From NCBI RefSeq assembly GCF_027912675.1, contig NZ_CP115757.1:124001-188000 (forward strand): 64,000 bases of DNA. Direction: 5' to 3'. The number at the start of each line of letters is the position of its first letter. The stretch's first letter is position 1. The notes below the pieces were generated by a model that saw only the letters and a program-made list of their open reading frames with translations, was not told the DNA's origin and searched no databases. Shown one piece after another: positions 7,828-16,816 of the stretch. The translations under genes were made by a program, and so were the position numbers. This DNA is from Paracoccus sp. SCSIO 75233 (lineage in GTDB: Bacteria; Pseudomonadota; Alphaproteobacteria; Rhodobacterales; Rhodobacteraceae).

Positions 7828-9813
7828 ATGGCCGAGCTTGCCGCGCCCGCCGATACGGGTCTGCAATCCATACCTGCGCTACTGGCGCGAAATGCCGATA
7901 GATACGGCAATCGTCCGGCCTATCGCGAAAAAGAATTCGGCATCTGGCAAAGCTGGACATGGGCAGAGGCGGCGGAGGAAATCCGCGCCCTTGCGCTCGG
8001 CCTGCTGGTGCTGGGGCTGAAGCCGGGCGATCATGTCGCGATCATCGGGCGCAACCGGCCGATGCATTACTGGTCCATGGTCGCCGCACAGATGTGTGGT
8101 GCGGTGCCGGTGCCGCTTTATCAGGACGCCGTCGCCGAGGAGATGGCCTATGTGCTGGGCCATTGCGGCGCGCGTTTCGTGGTCTGCGGCGATCAGGAGC
8201 AGGTGGACAAGGTGCTGGAGGTGCAGGCGATGCCCGACGCACCCCGCTCGGTCGAGCAGATCGTCTACACCGACAAGCGCGGCATGCGGAAATACGATCA
8301 CACCAAGATGAACGCGCTTTCCGATGTGCAGAAAGAGGGCCGGGCCGCCGATATCCGTCTTGGCGGTGAACTGGATCGCCGCATTGCCGGGCTGGATTAC
8401 GACAGCACCTGCGTGATGCTTTATACGTCGGGAACAACCGGCAAGCCCAAGGGCGTGGTGCTGTCGAACCGCAATATCATCGAGACGGCGAAGAACACAT
8501 CCGAGTTCGACGGGCTGAACAATCATGACGAGGTGCTGGCCTATCTGCCGATGGCCTGGGTCGGCGACTTCATCTTCTCGATGGGGCAGGCGATGTGGAC
8601 CGGCTTCACCGTGAACTGCCCGGAAAGCGCGGCCACGATGATGACCGATCTGCGCGAGATCGGGCCGACCTATTTCTTCGCCCCGCCTCGGGTGTTCGAG
8701 GGGCAGTTGACGAATGTGATGATCCGCATGGAGGATGCGGGCCGGATCAAGAAATGGCTGTTCGACCACTATATGAAGGTCGCCAACCGCGTCGGTCCGG
8801 CGCTGCTGGATGGCGAGCCGGTCGGGTTCGCGGACAAGCTGGCTTACGGGCTGGGCAAGATCTTCGTCTATGGCCCGCTGAAAAACACGCTCGGCTACAG
8901 CCGCATTCGCGTGGGCTACACGGCGGGGGAGGCGATCGGGCCGGAGATCTTCGATTTCTACCGCTCGCTCGGGATCAACCTGAAACAGCTTTACGGCCAG
9001 ACTGAAGCCTCGGTGTTCATCACCCAGCAACCGGACGGGCAGGTGCGCTCTGACACGGTCGGGGTACCCTCGCCGGGGGTCGAGGTCAGGATCGCCGATA
9101 ATGGCGAGGTGTTCTACCGCAGCCCCGGGACTTTCGTCGAATATTACAACAATGCGGAAAGCACCGCCTCGACCAAGGATGCTGAGGGCTGGGTGGCCAC
9201 GGGTGACGCCGGTTTCTTTGAAGAAAGCAGCGGCCATCTGCGCATCATCGACCGCGCTAAGGATGTCGGAAAAATGGCCGATGGCAGCATGTTCGCGCCC
9301 AAATATGTCGAGAACAAGCTGAAATTCTATCCCAATATCCTTGAGGCGGTCGTGATCGGCAATGGCCGCGCCGAATGCACGGCGATGATCAATATCGATC
9401 TGAGCGCAGTCGGCAACTGGGCGGAGCGGAACAATATCGCCTACGCCTCCTATCAGGAGCTGGCCGGTCATCCGCAGGTCTATGCAACCATCAAGGAGCA
9501 TGTGGAGGCGGTGAATGCCTCCGTCGCTGAGGATGAGATGCTGGCGGGCTGTCAGATCCATCGTTTCCTTGTCCTGCATAAGGAGCTGGACCCGGATGAC
9601 GGCGAAATGACCCGGACCCGCAAGGTCCGCCGGGCTGTCATCAACGAAAAATTCGCCGATCTGGTGACTGCGCTCTATGACGGCTCGGACAGTGTCTACA
9701 CGGAAACCGAGGTCACTTACGAGGATGGCCGCAAGGGACAGATCAAGGCGACGCTGAAAATCCAGCCGGTCGAGGTCTTCGGGATCGAACAGCAGAAGGT
9801 GGCAGCGGAATGA
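7828..9813 (+). CDS. AMP-dependent acyl-CoA synthetase (FadD/FAA1-like)
   Basis: Predicted 661 residues, the length of the long-chain type (COG1022) of adenylating CoA ligases, which form acyl-AMP and then acyl-CoA. Motifs: the P-loop LYTSGTTGKPKGVV (near 210-225), LPMAWVGD, LYGQTEAS, the TGDAG hinge region and the C-terminal catalytic-lysine region EMTRTRKVRR. The start at 7828 follows GGGAGG with good spacing; an upstream in-frame start (7777) has none. It is the first gene of a seven-gene operon with a branched-chain-amino-acid-type ABC importer, so the substrate is probably an imported carboxylic acid rather than a membrane fatty acid. That is inference. Confidence 0.92.
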   Translation: MAELAAPADTGLQSIPALLARNADRYGNRPAYREKEFGIWQSWTWAEAAEEIRALALGLLVLGLKPGDHVAIIGRNRPMHYWSMVAAQMCGAVPVPLYQDAVAEEMAYVLGHCGARFVVCGDQEQVDKVLEVQAMPDAPRSVEQIVYTDKRGMRKYDHTKMNALSDVQKEGRAADIRLGGELDRRIAGLDYDSTCVMLYTSGTTGKPKGVVLSNRNIIETAKNTSEFDGLNNHDEVLAYLPMAWVGDFIFSMGQAMWTGFTVNCPESAATMMTDLREIGPTYFFAPPRVFEGQLTNVMIRMEDAGRIKKWLFDHYMKVANRVGPALLDGEPVGFADKLAYGLGKIFVYGPLKNTLGYSRIRVGYTAGEAIGPEIFDFYRSLGINLKQLYGQTEASVFITQQPDGQVRSDTVGVPSPGVEVRIADNGEVFYRSPGTFVEYYNNAESTASTKDAEGWVATGDAGFFEESSGHLRIIDRAKDVGKMADGSMFAPKYVENKLKFYPNILEAVVIGNGRAECTAMINIDLSAVGNWAERNNIAYASYQELAGHPQVYATIKEHVEAVNASVAEDEMLAGCQIHRFLVLHKELDPDDGEMTRTRKVRRAVINEKFADLVTALYDGSDSVYTETEVTYEDGRKGQIKATLKIQPVEVFGIEQQKVAAE

Positions 9814-10634
9814 ACCAGATGCAGGATCAGGAAGGCTACACCACGGCAGATGGCCGCAAGATCGGCGGCGTGCTGATGGATCTGCGCAATATCACGCTGC
9901 GCTTCGGCGGGGTGGAGGCGATCAAGAATATCAGCTTCGATATCCACGGCGGCGAAATCCGGGCGATTATCGGGCCGAACGGCGCCGGTAAATCCTCGAT
10001 GCTAAACGTGATCTCGGGCTTCTATGTCCCGCAGGAGGGCGAGGTCTGGTTCAAGGGCTACAAGCGCGGGCCGATGAAACCCTATGAGGTTGCGCGGCTT
10101 GGGATCGCGCGGACCTTCCAGAACATCGCGCTGTTCGACGGCATGACGGTGCTCGACAACATCATGACGGGTCGGCTGAACAAGATGAAGGCCGGGCTGC
10201 TGACGCAGGCGCTCTGGTGGGGTCCGGCGGAGCGCGAGGAAATCGAGAACCGCGAGCAGGTCGAGAAGATCATCGACTTTCTGGAAATCCAGAATATCCG
10301 CAAAACCCCTGTTGGCCGGCTTCCCTATGGGTTGAAGAAGCGCGTGGAACTGGCGCGGGCGCTTGCGGCGGAACCGCAGATCCTGCTGCTTGACGAGCCG
10401 ATGGCCGGGATGAATGTCGAGGAGAAGGAGGACATGTCCCGCTTCATCCTCGACGTGAACGACGAATTCGGCACCACCATTGCCCTGATCGAACATGATA
10501 TGGGCGTGGTGATGGACCTGTCCGACCGCGTGGTGGTGATGGATTATGGCCGCAAGATCGGCGACGGCACCCCTGACGAGGTCCGCAACAATCAGGACGT
10601 CATCGATGCCTATCTGGGGGTGGCCCATGACTGA
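9810..10634 (+). CDS. LIV-type ABC transporter ATPase (LivG-like)
   Basis: Predicted 274 residues. It has the Walker A motif GPNGAGKSS, Q-loop ARTFQNIALFDGMTV, Walker B ILLLDEPMAGM and the switch His in ALIEHDM. The usual LSGGQ signature is altered: the corresponding segment is RLPYGLKKRVELARAL, a variation common in LivG-type subunits. It energises import together with the second ATPase at 14259. Its start overlaps the ligase stop by 4 bases (ATGA), so the ligase and transporter are translationally coupled. The substrate is inferred only from context. Confidence 0.93.
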   Translation: MNQMQDQEGYTTADGRKIGGVLMDLRNITLRFGGVEAIKNISFDIHGGEIRAIIGPNGAGKSSMLNVISGFYVPQEGEVWFKGYKRGPMKPYEVARLGIARTFQNIALFDGMTVLDNIMTGRLNKMKAGLLTQALWWGPAEREEIENREQVEKIIDFLEIQNIRKTPVGRLPYGLKKRVELARALAAEPQILLLDEPMAGMNVEEKEDMSRFILDVNDEFGTTIALIEHDMGVVMDLSDRVVVMDYGRKIGDGTPDEVRNNQDVIDAYLGVAHD

Positions 10635-10667
10635 TTTCGAAAAGATTTCCGTGAAAGGAGCCCGCTG

Positions 10668-11651
10668 ATGGAGCAGTTTTTCTACGCCTCCGAGGTGTTC
10701 ATCAACGGGCTGATGACCGGGGTGATGTACGCCCTTGTCGCGCTCGGTTTCGTGCTGATCTACAAGGCATCTGGCGTGTTCAACTATGCGCAAGGCGTGC
10801 TGGCGCTGTTCGCGGCGCTGACGCTCGTCGGCATCATGGAAGGGCAGGTGCCGTTCCGCCATATCATCAACGCGATCTTCGGTACGCATCTGGAGAATTT
10901 CGGCTGGACGGTCGGCCCGGTGCTGGCGATCCTGCTGACGGCGGGTGTGATGGTGCTGCTGGCGATCCTGATCGAGAAGCTGGTGCTGCAACATCTGGTC
11001 GGGCAGGAACCGATCATCCTGTTCATGGCGACGATCGGTCTGGCCTATTTCCTCGAAGGTCTGGGCGACGTGATGTGGGGCGCCGATATCAAGACGCTGG
11101 ATGTCGGGCTGCCTCAGGGGATTTCTGAGAGCATCGAGACGGCGACGTATAACCTCTTCGGCTATGGCTTCTTCATCGACCGGCTGGATATCTGGGCCAC
11201 GATCATCGCAGCGCTTCTGGTCGCGGCATTGGTGGCATTTTCGCAATACACCAAACAGGGCCGTGCAATGCGTGCTGTGGCGGACGACCATCAGGCGGCG
11301 CTGTCGGTCGGCATCTCGCTGCAATTCATCTGGATCATGGTCTGGTCCATCGCCGGGTTCGTCGCACTGGTCGCCGGGATCATGTGGGGCACGAAATCGG
11401 GCGTGCAGTTCTCGCTGTCGCTGATCGCGCTGAAGGCGCTGCCGGTGCTGATGCTGGGCGGTTTCACCTCGATCCCCGGCGCGATTGTCGGCGGGCTTAT
11501 CATCGGTGTGGGCGAGAAGCTCTTCGAATTCTGGGTCGGCCCGCTGGTCGGCGGCGCGACGGAGAACTGGTTCGCCTATGTTCTGGCGCTGATCTTCCTC
11601 GTCTTCCGGCCCCAAGGCCTGTTCGGCGAGCGCATTATCGAGCGGGTGTGA
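10668..11651 (+). CDS. LIV-type ABC transporter permease (LivH-like)
   Basis: Predicted 327 residues, with about eight hydrophobic segments. The N-terminal FINGLMTGVMYALVALGFVL and the NYAQGVLALFAAL segment are hallmarks of LivH permeases (BPD_transp_2 family). The C-terminal conserved block KALPVLMLGGFTSIPGAIVGG is complete. An AAGGAG site precedes the ATG, 33 bases after livG. It forms the inner-membrane channel with the LivM-like partner at 11787; a composite hairpin repeat separates the two genes. Confidence 0.93.
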   Translation: MEQFFYASEVFINGLMTGVMYALVALGFVLIYKASGVFNYAQGVLALFAALTLVGIMEGQVPFRHIINAIFGTHLENFGWTVGPVLAILLTAGVMVLLAILIEKLVLQHLVGQEPIILFMATIGLAYFLEGLGDVMWGADIKTLDVGLPQGISESIETATYNLFGYGFFIDRLDIWATIIAALLVAALVAFSQYTKQGRAMRAVADDHQAALSVGISLQFIWIMVWSIAGFVALVAGIMWGTKSGVQFSLSLIALKALPVLMLGGFTSIPGAIVGGLIIGVGEKLFEFWVGPLVGGATENWFAYVLALIFLVFRPQGLFGERIIERV

Positions 11652-11662
11652 CCATGAGATTG

Positions 11663-11756
11663 CCTCCGGCGGGGATATTTATGCCAGGGCGAACCCCGCT
11701 GCCTGAATTCAGCCTGGCGCAAATATCCTCCGGGGGTCCGGGGGTGGAAAACCCCC
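11663..11756. repeat. Composite two-hairpin intergenic repeat, copy 1
   Basis: The left arm GGATATTTATGCCAGG (11673-11688) and right arm CCTGGCGCAAATATCC (11713-11728) form an imperfect inverted repeat. They are followed by a GC hairpin, GGGGGT (11740-11745) with ACCCCC (11751-11756). The same two-part architecture recurs at 21984-22059, and its right half at 16763-16810. This copy lies inside the ABC operon between the two permease genes and could affect mRNA stability or partial termination there. Confidence 0.8.
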
Positions 11757-11786
11757 GCTGCGGCGGAAGATACCGGGAGGATCAGC

Positions 11787-12863
11787 ATGTTCTATCGTGA
11801 GGCGGGCGATTTCAAGACGAGCTATTGCGACGATGGCCAGACCTTCCCGATCAAGCTGGACCGGATGGGATATTACGTCATCCTCGGTGTGGCGGCGATG
11901 GTGGTGCCCTTTGTCATCAATGATTACTGGGCAAGCGCGGTTCTGCTGCCGTTTCTGATCTACGCGATCGCCTCGATCGGGCTGAACATCCTGACCGGTT
12001 ATGCCGGGCAGGTCAGCCTCGGGACGGGCGGGTTCATGGCGGTCGGGGCCTATGCGGTCTATAAGCTGATGACGGCGTTTCCCGAAGTCAGCGTCCTGAT
12101 CCATATTCTGCTGGCGGGCGGGATCACCGCAATGGTCGGGATCGCCTTCGGGCTGCCGAGCCTGCGGATCAAGGGGTTTTACCTCGCCGTGGCGACACTG
12201 GCGGCGCAGTTCTTCCTTGTCTGGCTGTTCAACAAGGTGCCGTGGTTCTACAACTATTCGGCATCCGGTCAGATCACGGCACCTGAGCGGACCGTGCTTG
12301 GCTGGGCCGTGACCGGGCCTGCGGCATCTCCGGCGGCGAAATATCTGGTCTGCCTGCTGTTCGTGGTCTTCGCGGCCTGGGTGGCGCGCAATCTGACGCG
12401 CGGCATGGTCGGACGGAAATGGATGGCGATCCGGGATATGGATATTGCCGCCGAGATCATCGGGGTGAACCCGCTGACCGCCAAGCTGTCGGCATTCGGG
12501 ATCAGCTCTTTCTTTGTCGGCATTGCCGGGGCGCTGCTGTTCGCCGTCTATCTGGGCGCTGCGGAAGTGACCGAGGCCTTCGGGATCAACAAGAGCTTCC
12601 TTGTGCTGTTCATGGTCATCATCGGCGGGCTCGGCTCCATCTTCGGCAGCTTCGCTGGCGCGGCCTTTCTGGTCCTGCTGCCGGTCCTGCTGAAAAACCT
12701 GCTGGTTGGCGCGCTTGGCTGGCCGACCGACCTGGCGGCGCATATCGAATTGATGATCGTCGGCGCGCTTATCATCTTTTTCCTCATCGTCGAACCGCAC
12801 GGGCTGGCCCGGTTGTGGCAGCTGGTGAAGGAGAAACTGCGGCTGTGGCCGTTCCCGCATTAA
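11787..12863 (+). CDS. LIV-type ABC transporter permease (LivM-like)
   Basis: Predicted 358 residues with roughly nine hydrophobic segments. LivM signatures are present: LNILTGYAGQVSLGTGGFMAVGAY, GLPSLRIKGFYLAVATLA, WMAIRDMDIAAEIIGVN and VVIIGGLGSIFG-like FMVIIGGLGSIFGSFAGA. (The first is quoted as two joined blocks, LNILTGYAGQ and VSLGTGGFMA.) It pairs with the permease at 10668 to form the transmembrane channel. A CGGGAGG site precedes the ATG. The C-terminal tail ends in a short basic segment after LIVEPHGLARLW. Confidence 0.92.
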   Translation: MFYREAGDFKTSYCDDGQTFPIKLDRMGYYVILGVAAMVVPFVINDYWASAVLLPFLIYAIASIGLNILTGYAGQVSLGTGGFMAVGAYAVYKLMTAFPEVSVLIHILLAGGITAMVGIAFGLPSLRIKGFYLAVATLAAQFFLVWLFNKVPWFYNYSASGQITAPERTVLGWAVTGPAASPAAKYLVCLLFVVFAAWVARNLTRGMVGRKWMAIRDMDIAAEIIGVNPLTAKLSAFGISSFFVGIAGALLFAVYLGAAEVTEAFGINKSFLVLFMVIIGGLGSIFGSFAGAAFLVLLPVLLKNLLVGALGWPTDLAAHIELMIVGALIIFFLIVEPHGLARLWQLVKEKLRLWPFPH

Positions 12864-12915
12864 CGACAGAACCGGGCTGAACCCGGCCTCAAACAACTCT
12901 GGGAGGAGATTGAGA

Positions 12916-14196
12916 ATGAAACTGAAACTCGCAGCACTGGCCGCAACCAGCATGATGGTGGCCGCCCCGGCACTGGCCGATCTGGTCGTCCCGCATCTGT
13001 CCTACCGGACCGGTGCATATGGCGCGAACGGCACGCAGTATGCCGACGGGTTCAACGATTATTTCACGCTCCTGAACGAACGCGATGGCGGCATCGGCGG
13101 CGAGGTGATCCAGGTGCCGGAATGCGAAACCGCCTATAACACCGAGAAGGGCGTCGAATGCTATGAATCGCTGAAGGCCGACGGGCTGGTGTTCAACCCG
13201 CTCTCGACCGGGATCACCTATCAGCTTATCCCCAAGGTCGCCGTTGACCAGAAGGTGCTCTACACCCCCGGCTATGGCCGGACCTCGGCCAAGAACGGCA
13301 CCGTGTTCGAGTGGGTCTTCAACGCGCCCGCAAACTACTGGGACGGCGCTTCGGTGGCGATCAAGTATCTGCTGGAGGAAAACGGCGGCGATCTGAGCGG
13401 CAAGAAAATCGCGCTCATCTATCACAACTCCGCCTATGGCAAGGAGCCGATCCGCACCCTGACCGATCTGAGCGCGAAGCACGGTTTCGAACTGTCCGAA
13501 ATCCCGGTCGAGGCACCGGGGCAGGAGCAGAAATCGCAATGGTTGCAGATCCGCCGTGACAAGCCGGATTATGTGCTGATGTGGGGCTGGGGCGTGATGA
13601 ACCAGGTCGCCATTCAGGAAGCCGCGAACATCCGCTTCCCGATGGAGAATTTCATCGGCATCTGGTGGGCCGGCTCGGAGATCGACGTGCTGCCTGCGGG
13701 CGAGGGGTCGAACGGTTACAAGGCGATCACCTTCAACGGTGTCGGCATGGATTATCCGATCTATGACGACATCAAGACCTATGTGCTGGACACCGGCAAG
13801 GCCAGCCAGGGCGGCGAGCATGTCGGCTCCGCGGTTTATTCGCGCGGCATGTATGCGGCCGTGGTGATTGCTGAGGCGATCCGCAAGGCGCAGGAACTCG
13901 CCGGGACATCCGCCATCGATCCGTCGCAGCTTCGCGAAGGCTTCGAGAACCTGCAGATGACCGATGAGCGGCTGGCGGAGATCGGTCTGCCCGATTTCGG
14001 CCCGGCTTTCGAGATGACCTGCGAGAACCACGGCGGCAACGGTATGGCGCGCATCCAGCAATGGGACGCGGCGGCCAAGCAATGGAACCTGATCACCGAC
14101 TTCATGGAGCCGGATAACGAGGTTCTCGACCCGCTGATTGCCGAAGATTCGACCGCCTATGCGGAAGAAGCCGGGATCACCCCGCGGGACTGCTGA
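12916..14196 (+). CDS. LIV-type ABC transporter periplasmic substrate-binding protein
   Basis: Predicted 426 residues. It begins with a signal peptide (MKLKLAALAATSMMVAAPALA, cut after ALA before DLV). The mature protein shows the Peripla_BP_6 fold signature: LSYRTGAYGANGTQYADG, GKKIALIYHNSAYGKEP in the second lobe, and SRGMYAAVVIAEAIRKA. It captures the solute for the membrane subunits. The ATG at 12916 has GGGAGGAG 7 bases upstream and was chosen over a TTG two codons earlier. True branched-chain amino-acid binding is not assured: genomic linkage to two CoA-ligase-type genes favours an aromatic or aliphatic acid. Confidence 0.92.
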   Translation: MKLKLAALAATSMMVAAPALADLVVPHLSYRTGAYGANGTQYADGFNDYFTLLNERDGGIGGEVIQVPECETAYNTEKGVECYESLKADGLVFNPLSTGITYQLIPKVAVDQKVLYTPGYGRTSAKNGTVFEWVFNAPANYWDGASVAIKYLLEENGGDLSGKKIALIYHNSAYGKEPIRTLTDLSAKHGFELSEIPVEAPGQEQKSQWLQIRRDKPDYVLMWGWGVMNQVAIQEAANIRFPMENFIGIWWAGSEIDVLPAGEGSNGYKAITFNGVGMDYPIYDDIKTYVLDTGKASQGGEHVGSAVYSRGMYAAVVIAEAIRKAQELAGTSAIDPSQLREGFENLQMTDERLAEIGLPDFGPAFEMTCENHGGNGMARIQQWDAAAKQWNLITDFMEPDNEVLDPLIAEDSTAYAEEAGITPRDC

Positions 14197-14258
14197 GACG
14201 ACACTCAACCCCGGCGGTCACCGCCGCCGGGGCCTGACGCCCGAACCGAGGATGCACC

Positions 14259-15080
14259 ATGCTGGACAGCACACCGACACAGGAAAACCTGCTCGAAGTG
14301 AACAATATCGAGGTGATCTATAATCACGTCATCCTCGTGCTGAAGGGCGTCAGCCTTTCGGTGCCCAAGGGCAGCATTACCGCGCTTCTGGGCGGCAATG
14401 GCGCGGGCAAGACGACGACGCTGAAGGCGATCTCCAATCTGCTGGCGTCGGAACGCGGCGAGGTGACCAAGGGCAGTATCGTCTATCGCGGCGACCGGGT
14501 TGCCGATCTGAACCCGGCAGCTCTGGTCAAGAAGGGCGTCATTCAGGTGATGGAAGGCCGCCACTGCTTCGAGCATCTGACGGTGGAGGAAAACCTGCTG
14601 ACCGGCGCTTACACCCGCAGCGACGGTGCCGCGGTCAAGCAGGATCTGGAGATGGTCTACGAGTATTTCCCGCGTCTGCGTGAACGCCGGAAATCGCAGG
14701 CCGGGTATACGTCAGGCGGCGAGCAGCAGATGGTCGCCATGGGCCGCGCCCTGATGAGCCGGCCCGAAACGATCCTGCTGGACGAGCCGTCAATGGGGCT
14801 TGCCCCGCAATTGGTTGAACAGATTTTCGAGATCGTGAAGGCGGTCAATGAAGGGGAAGGGGTGACCTTCCTGCTGGCCGAGCAGAATACCAATGTCGCG
14901 CTGCGCTTTGCCCATTACGGCTATATTCTCGAAAATGGCCGGGTGGTGATGGACGGGGCAGCCAAGGAGTTGCGCGAGAACCCGGATGTGAAGGAATTCT
15001 ATCTCGGCATGTCGGATGAGGGCCGCAAGAGCTTCCGCGACGTGCGCAGCTACCGCCGCCGCAAGCGTTGGCTGTCCTGA
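14259..15080 (+). CDS. LIV-type ABC transporter ATPase (LivF-like)
   Basis: Predicted 273 residues. It has Walker A GGNGAGKTTT, Q-loop/LivF block GVIQVMEGRHCFEHLTVEEN, a signature region SGGEQQM, Walker B TILLDEPSMGLAP and a switch region FLLAEQNTN (Gln/Asn in place of the usual His, normal for LivF). The EGRHCF block replaces the common EGR-FP form. It is the second ATPase of the transporter. About 40 residues beyond the normal LivF end form a basic tail (KSFRDVRSYRRRKRWLS). Confidence 0.92.
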   Translation: MLDSTPTQENLLEVNNIEVIYNHVILVLKGVSLSVPKGSITALLGGNGAGKTTTLKAISNLLASERGEVTKGSIVYRGDRVADLNPAALVKKGVIQVMEGRHCFEHLTVEENLLTGAYTRSDGAAVKQDLEMVYEYFPRLRERRKSQAGYTSGGEQQMVAMGRALMSRPETILLDEPSMGLAPQLVEQIFEIVKAVNEGEGVTFLLAEQNTNVALRFAHYGYILENGRVVMDGAAKELRENPDVKEFYLGMSDEGRKSFRDVRSYRRRKRWLS

Positions 15081-15121
15081 GCGGATTTTGGGTAACGGGA
15101 CGAAAGTGTCAGGAGGACGCG

Positions 15122-16342
15122 ATGCCGGGGTTTTACGACGAGCTTGAGACGCGCAGCGCCGAAGAACGCGCCGAGTGGCTGGGGGATGCGCTTCCGGCGG
15201 CGATAGGCCGCGCGAAAACCGCGCCCGCACTTGCGCGGTTGCTGCGCGATGTCGATCCGGCGTCGGTCCGGGACCGGGAGGCGCTGTCGCGGCTGCCGGT
15301 GATCCGCAAGGCCGAACTGACCGAGGCGCAGAAGAAAAACCCGCCCTTCGGTGGCTTCGCCACCCGCCTCGCAGCCGAGTTCGATCACATCTTTCAGTCC
15401 CCCGGCCCGATTTATGAGCCGGGTCGGCGTGACGCCGATTGGTGGCGGCTTGGCCGGTTCCTGCATGCGGCGGGCGTCGGTCGGGGCGACATCGTGCAGA
15501 ATTGCTTTGCCTATCACCTGACCCCTGCCGGGATGATGTTCGATTCCGGTGCCCGTGCCGTCGATGCGGCGGTGCTGCCTGCCGGGACCGGGCAGACGGA
15601 TTTGCAGGTCAGGGCGGCGGCGGATATCGGTTGTACGGTTTACGCCGGAACGCCCGATTTCTTGAAGATCATTCTCGAACGCGCGGACGAGTTGGGGGAG
15701 GCGCTGCCGATCACGCGCGCGACGGTTGCGGGCGGCGCGCTTTTCCCGTCCTTACGCGAATTTTATGCAGCGCGCGGAATTTCGACCCTGCAATGCTATG
15801 CAACGGCCGATCTCGGCAATATCGCCTACGAAACCGAGGCGATTGACGGGATGGTGGTTGACGAAGGCGTGGTGGTGGAAATCGTCCGCCCCGGCACCGG
15901 CGACCCGGTCGCGGATGGCGAGGTCGGCGAGGTGATCGTCACCACGCTCAACCCCGATTATCCGCTGGTGCGCTTCGCCACGGGCGATCTGTCGGCGGTC
16001 CTGCCGGGGGCCTCGCCCTGCGGGCGGACCAATATGCGCATCAAGGGCTGGATGGGCCGCGCCGATCAGACGACCAAGATCAAGGGCATGTTCGTGCGCC
16101 CGGAACAGGTCGCCGATTTCGTCTCCCGCCACCCCGAAATCGCCCGCGCCCGTGTGATCGCCGACCGGGAGGGGGAGATGGACGCGATGACGGTTCAGGT
16201 TGAAAGCCCGCGTGACGCCAATGGTGAATATGCGGCCTCAGTGGCCGAGGCGCTGAAACTGAAGGGCCGGGTCGAGGTGGTGCCGCCCGGAACCCTGCCC
16301 AATGATGGGCTGGTGATCGAGGACCGGCGCAAATACGACTGA
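15122..16342 (+). CDS. PaaK-like (phenylacetate-CoA ligase family) protein, altered P-loop
   Basis: Predicted 406 residues, close to PaaK length. The A7 region VRFATGDLSAV and the C-terminal KGMFVRPEQVADF match the phenylacetate-CoA ligase family. The ATP-binding loop that usually reads SSGTTGxP is replaced by FQSPGPIYEPG, so the serine/threonine-glycine-rich phosphate loop is missing. The aromatic motif YATADLGNIAYETE stands at the usual YGxSE position. It may be a specialised ligase, or a non-adenylating CoA or acyl carrier protein. The start at 15122 follows AGGAGG with 5-base spacing. It closes the operon that starts with the FadD-like ligase. Confidence 0.85.
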   Translation: MPGFYDELETRSAEERAEWLGDALPAAIGRAKTAPALARLLRDVDPASVRDREALSRLPVIRKAELTEAQKKNPPFGGFATRLAAEFDHIFQSPGPIYEPGRRDADWWRLGRFLHAAGVGRGDIVQNCFAYHLTPAGMMFDSGARAVDAAVLPAGTGQTDLQVRAAADIGCTVYAGTPDFLKIILERADELGEALPITRATVAGGALFPSLREFYAARGISTLQCYATADLGNIAYETEAIDGMVVDEGVVVEIVRPGTGDPVADGEVGEVIVTTLNPDYPLVRFATGDLSAVLPGASPCGRTNMRIKGWMGRADQTTKIKGMFVRPEQVADFVSRHPEIARARVIADREGEMDAMTVQVESPRDANGEYAASVAEALKLKGRVEVVPPGTLPNDGLVIEDRRKYD

Positions 16343-16351
16343 GCGGCGGCG

Positions 16352-16756
16352 CTACAGCAGATCCTGCAAAATCGGGATCAGCGGCAGATCCGCTGGCGGC
16401 ATCTCATATTTGCGCAGATCCTTCGCATGGACCCAGCTGAGCCTCTGCCCCTCCTGCGGGGCGGGGATGCCCTGCCAGCGGCGGCAGGCGAACAGCGGCA
16501 TCAGCAGGTGAAAATCCGGATAGGCATGGCTCGCAAATGTCAGCGGGGCAAGGCAGGAGGCATGGGTGTCAATCGCCAGCTCCTCCTTCAATTCGCGGAT
16601 CAGGGCGGCTTCCGGCGTCTCCCCCGGCTCGACCTTGCCGCCGGGGAATTCCCAAAGGCCCGCCATCGACTTGCCTTCGGGCCGCTGCGCCAGCAGCACC
16701 CGGCCATCGACATCGATCAGCGCGACCGCCGCGACCAACACCATTTTCATCGGCAT
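16352..16756 (-). CDS. mutT: NUDIX hydrolase, MutT-type 8-oxo-dGTP diphosphatase
   Basis: Predicted 134 residues. The full NUDIX box G-x5-E-x7-RE-x2-EE-x-G is visible as GGKVEPGETPEAALIRELKEE (quoted as overlapping parts: GGKVEPGETPE and ALIRELKEELAI). MutT removes 8-oxo-dGTP from the nucleotide pool. The N-terminal MKMVLVAAVALIDVDGRVLLAQRP and the C-terminal WVHAKDLRKYEMPPADLPLI match bacterial MutT. It follows argJ in the same direction. A truncated copy of the intergenic hairpin repeat lies in its leader, immediately upstream of the start. The exact start (16756 or 16750) is uncertain because no strong ribosome site is seen. Confidence 0.88.
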   Translation of the reverse strand: MPMKMVLVAAVALIDVDGRVLLAQRPEGKSMAGLWEFPGGKVEPGETPEAALIRELKEELAIDTHASCLAPLTFASHAYPDFHLLMPLFACRRWQGIPAPQEGQRLSWVHAKDLRKYEMPPADLPLIPILQDLL

Positions 16757-16762
16757 ATCTTC

Positions 16763-16810
16763 ATCCTGGCAACAATATCCCGCGGGGTGCGGGGGCGCGC
16801 AGCCCCCGCT
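16763..16810. repeat. Composite hairpin repeat, right half only (copy 2)
   Basis: CATCCTGGCAACAATATCC (16763-16781) aligns with the right arms of copies 1 and 3. It is followed by a perfect GC hairpin, GCGGGGGC (16790-16797) with GCCCCCGC (16803-16810). The left arm is missing. It fills nearly the whole 60-base gap between argJ and mutT. Confidence 0.7.
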
Positions 16811-16816
16811 TGCGGC

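Noticed and set aside
12889..14208. Minus-strand frame opposite the periplasmic binding protein
   Set aside because: It spans a gene with a signal peptide and Peripla_BP signature; its protein shows no domain, so it is an antisense shadow.
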